This document shows, one piece after another, positions 5,530 through 5,694 of a stretch of 5,694 bases of DNA. A program made the translations under genes and the position numbers. Where the stretch lies: the NCBI GenBank assembly GCA_031266115.1, contig JAISBQ010000284.1, positions 1 through 5,694 on the forward strand, read 5' to 3'. The DNA is from Bifidobacteriaceae bacterium (GTDB taxonomy: Bacteria > Actinomycetota > Actinomycetes > Actinomycetales > WQXJ01). The notes beneath the pieces were generated by a model. It was given only the letters and a program-made list of their open reading frames with translations, made no database searches and was not told the origin of the DNA. The first letter of the stretch is position 1, and each line of letters begins with the position of its first letter.

Positions 5530-5694
5530 GTGACGCCCAGCTCAGCCTTCACTACCGCGCCCGGTGTGCCCGCGCAGGCGGGACGGTTGGTGGTCCTGGA
5601 GGGCGGCGATGGCGCAGGCAAGTCCACACAGGTGGCCATGCTCGCCCGCGCCCTGAGCGCGCAGGGGTTCGCGGAGGTGGTGCAGACCCGTGAA
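5530..5694 (+). CDS. tmk: Thymidylate (dTMP) kinase, N-terminal part (runs off right edge)
   Basis: From GTG 5530 there are 55 open codons to the window end. The product has a variable N-terminus of about 18 residues, then RLVVLEGGDGAGKSTQ (19-34). This is the dTMP kinase P-loop (EGxDGxGKST, K31, S32), which differs from generic P-loops by the Glu and Asp around the first glycines. It is followed by a helix (VAMLARALSAQG) and a strand ending VVQTRE, which in this family normally continues into the P-G-G-T of the substrate site just beyond the edge. Tmk phosphorylates dTMP to dTDP with ATP for dTTP synthesis. It begins 22 bases after trmL, consistent with one operon. In streptomycetes tmk also follows topA and is followed by a holB-like gene, so a delta-prime subunit gene is expected to the right. 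The N-terminal extension before the first strand is a little long, so a start closer to the P-loop cannot be excluded. Confidence 0.92.
   Translation, partial: MTPSSAFTTAPGVPAQAGRLVVLEGGDGAGKSTQVAMLARALSAQGFAEVVQTRE

Noticed and set aside
4055..5639. Long minus-strand open frames (352 and 286 residues) opposite topA and trmL
   Set aside because: The compositions are Arg/Pro/Ala-rich and low in information, and they lie opposite well-supported genes. They are typical high-GC antisense frames.
1..5694. CRISPR array, tRNA/rRNA gene, transposase, terminal inverted repeats or phage attachment site
   Set aside because: No regularly spaced repeats, tRNA-like cloverleaf or transposase motifs were seen by eye. 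Nearly all the sequence is explained by the genes listed.

Overview
The window is a high-GC (roughly two-thirds G+C by eye) chromosomal segment of an actinobacterium. The signs are the strong GC bias at third codon positions, the GTG starts, a topoisomerase I of the actinobacterial type (four C-terminal GR[YF]GPY repeats, a basic tail and no zinc-finger cysteines), and the order helicase / topA / tmk, which resembles the topA neighbourhood of mycobacteria and streptomycetes. I cannot place it to genus. A propionibacterial or nocardioid-like lineage is only a guess.

Layout. (1) Positions 1-797, minus strand: the N-terminal 265 residues of a superfamily 2 DEAH-box helicase of the YprA/MrfA-Hrq1-like group, running off the left edge. 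(2) Positions 798-894: a short divergent intergenic region with a small perfect inverted repeat and a repeated CCACGGG word. (3) Positions 895-1077, plus strand: a 60-codon remnant of a short-chain dehydrogenase/reductase (SDR). Its cofactor-binding N-terminus is joined in frame to what looks like the family C-terminus, with the catalytic middle missing. (4) Positions 1074-2000: a membrane-anchored protein with two tandem META (HslJ-like) domains, whose ATG overlaps the SDR remnant's stop as ATGA. (5) Positions 2001-2137: a spacer with a weak hairpin, a possible -10 element and a clear Shine-Dalgarno. (6) Positions 2138-4972: complete topA. (7) Positions 5040-5507: a TrmL-type SPOUT tRNA 2'-O-methyltransferase. 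(8) Positions 5530-5694: the first 55 codons of thymidylate kinase, running off the right edge.

Functionally, most of the window is genome and information housekeeping: DNA helicase/repair, DNA supercoiling, tRNA wobble modification and dTTP supply. topA, trmL and tmk run in the same direction with gaps of 67 and 22 bases and are probably co-transcribed. The accessory part is the helicase-topA interval, holding the collapsed SDR gene and the two-META-domain protein. No complete new multi-gene system is visible. The most unusual items are the in-frame SDR relic, which may now act as a translational leader for the META gene, and the tandem META protein itself.
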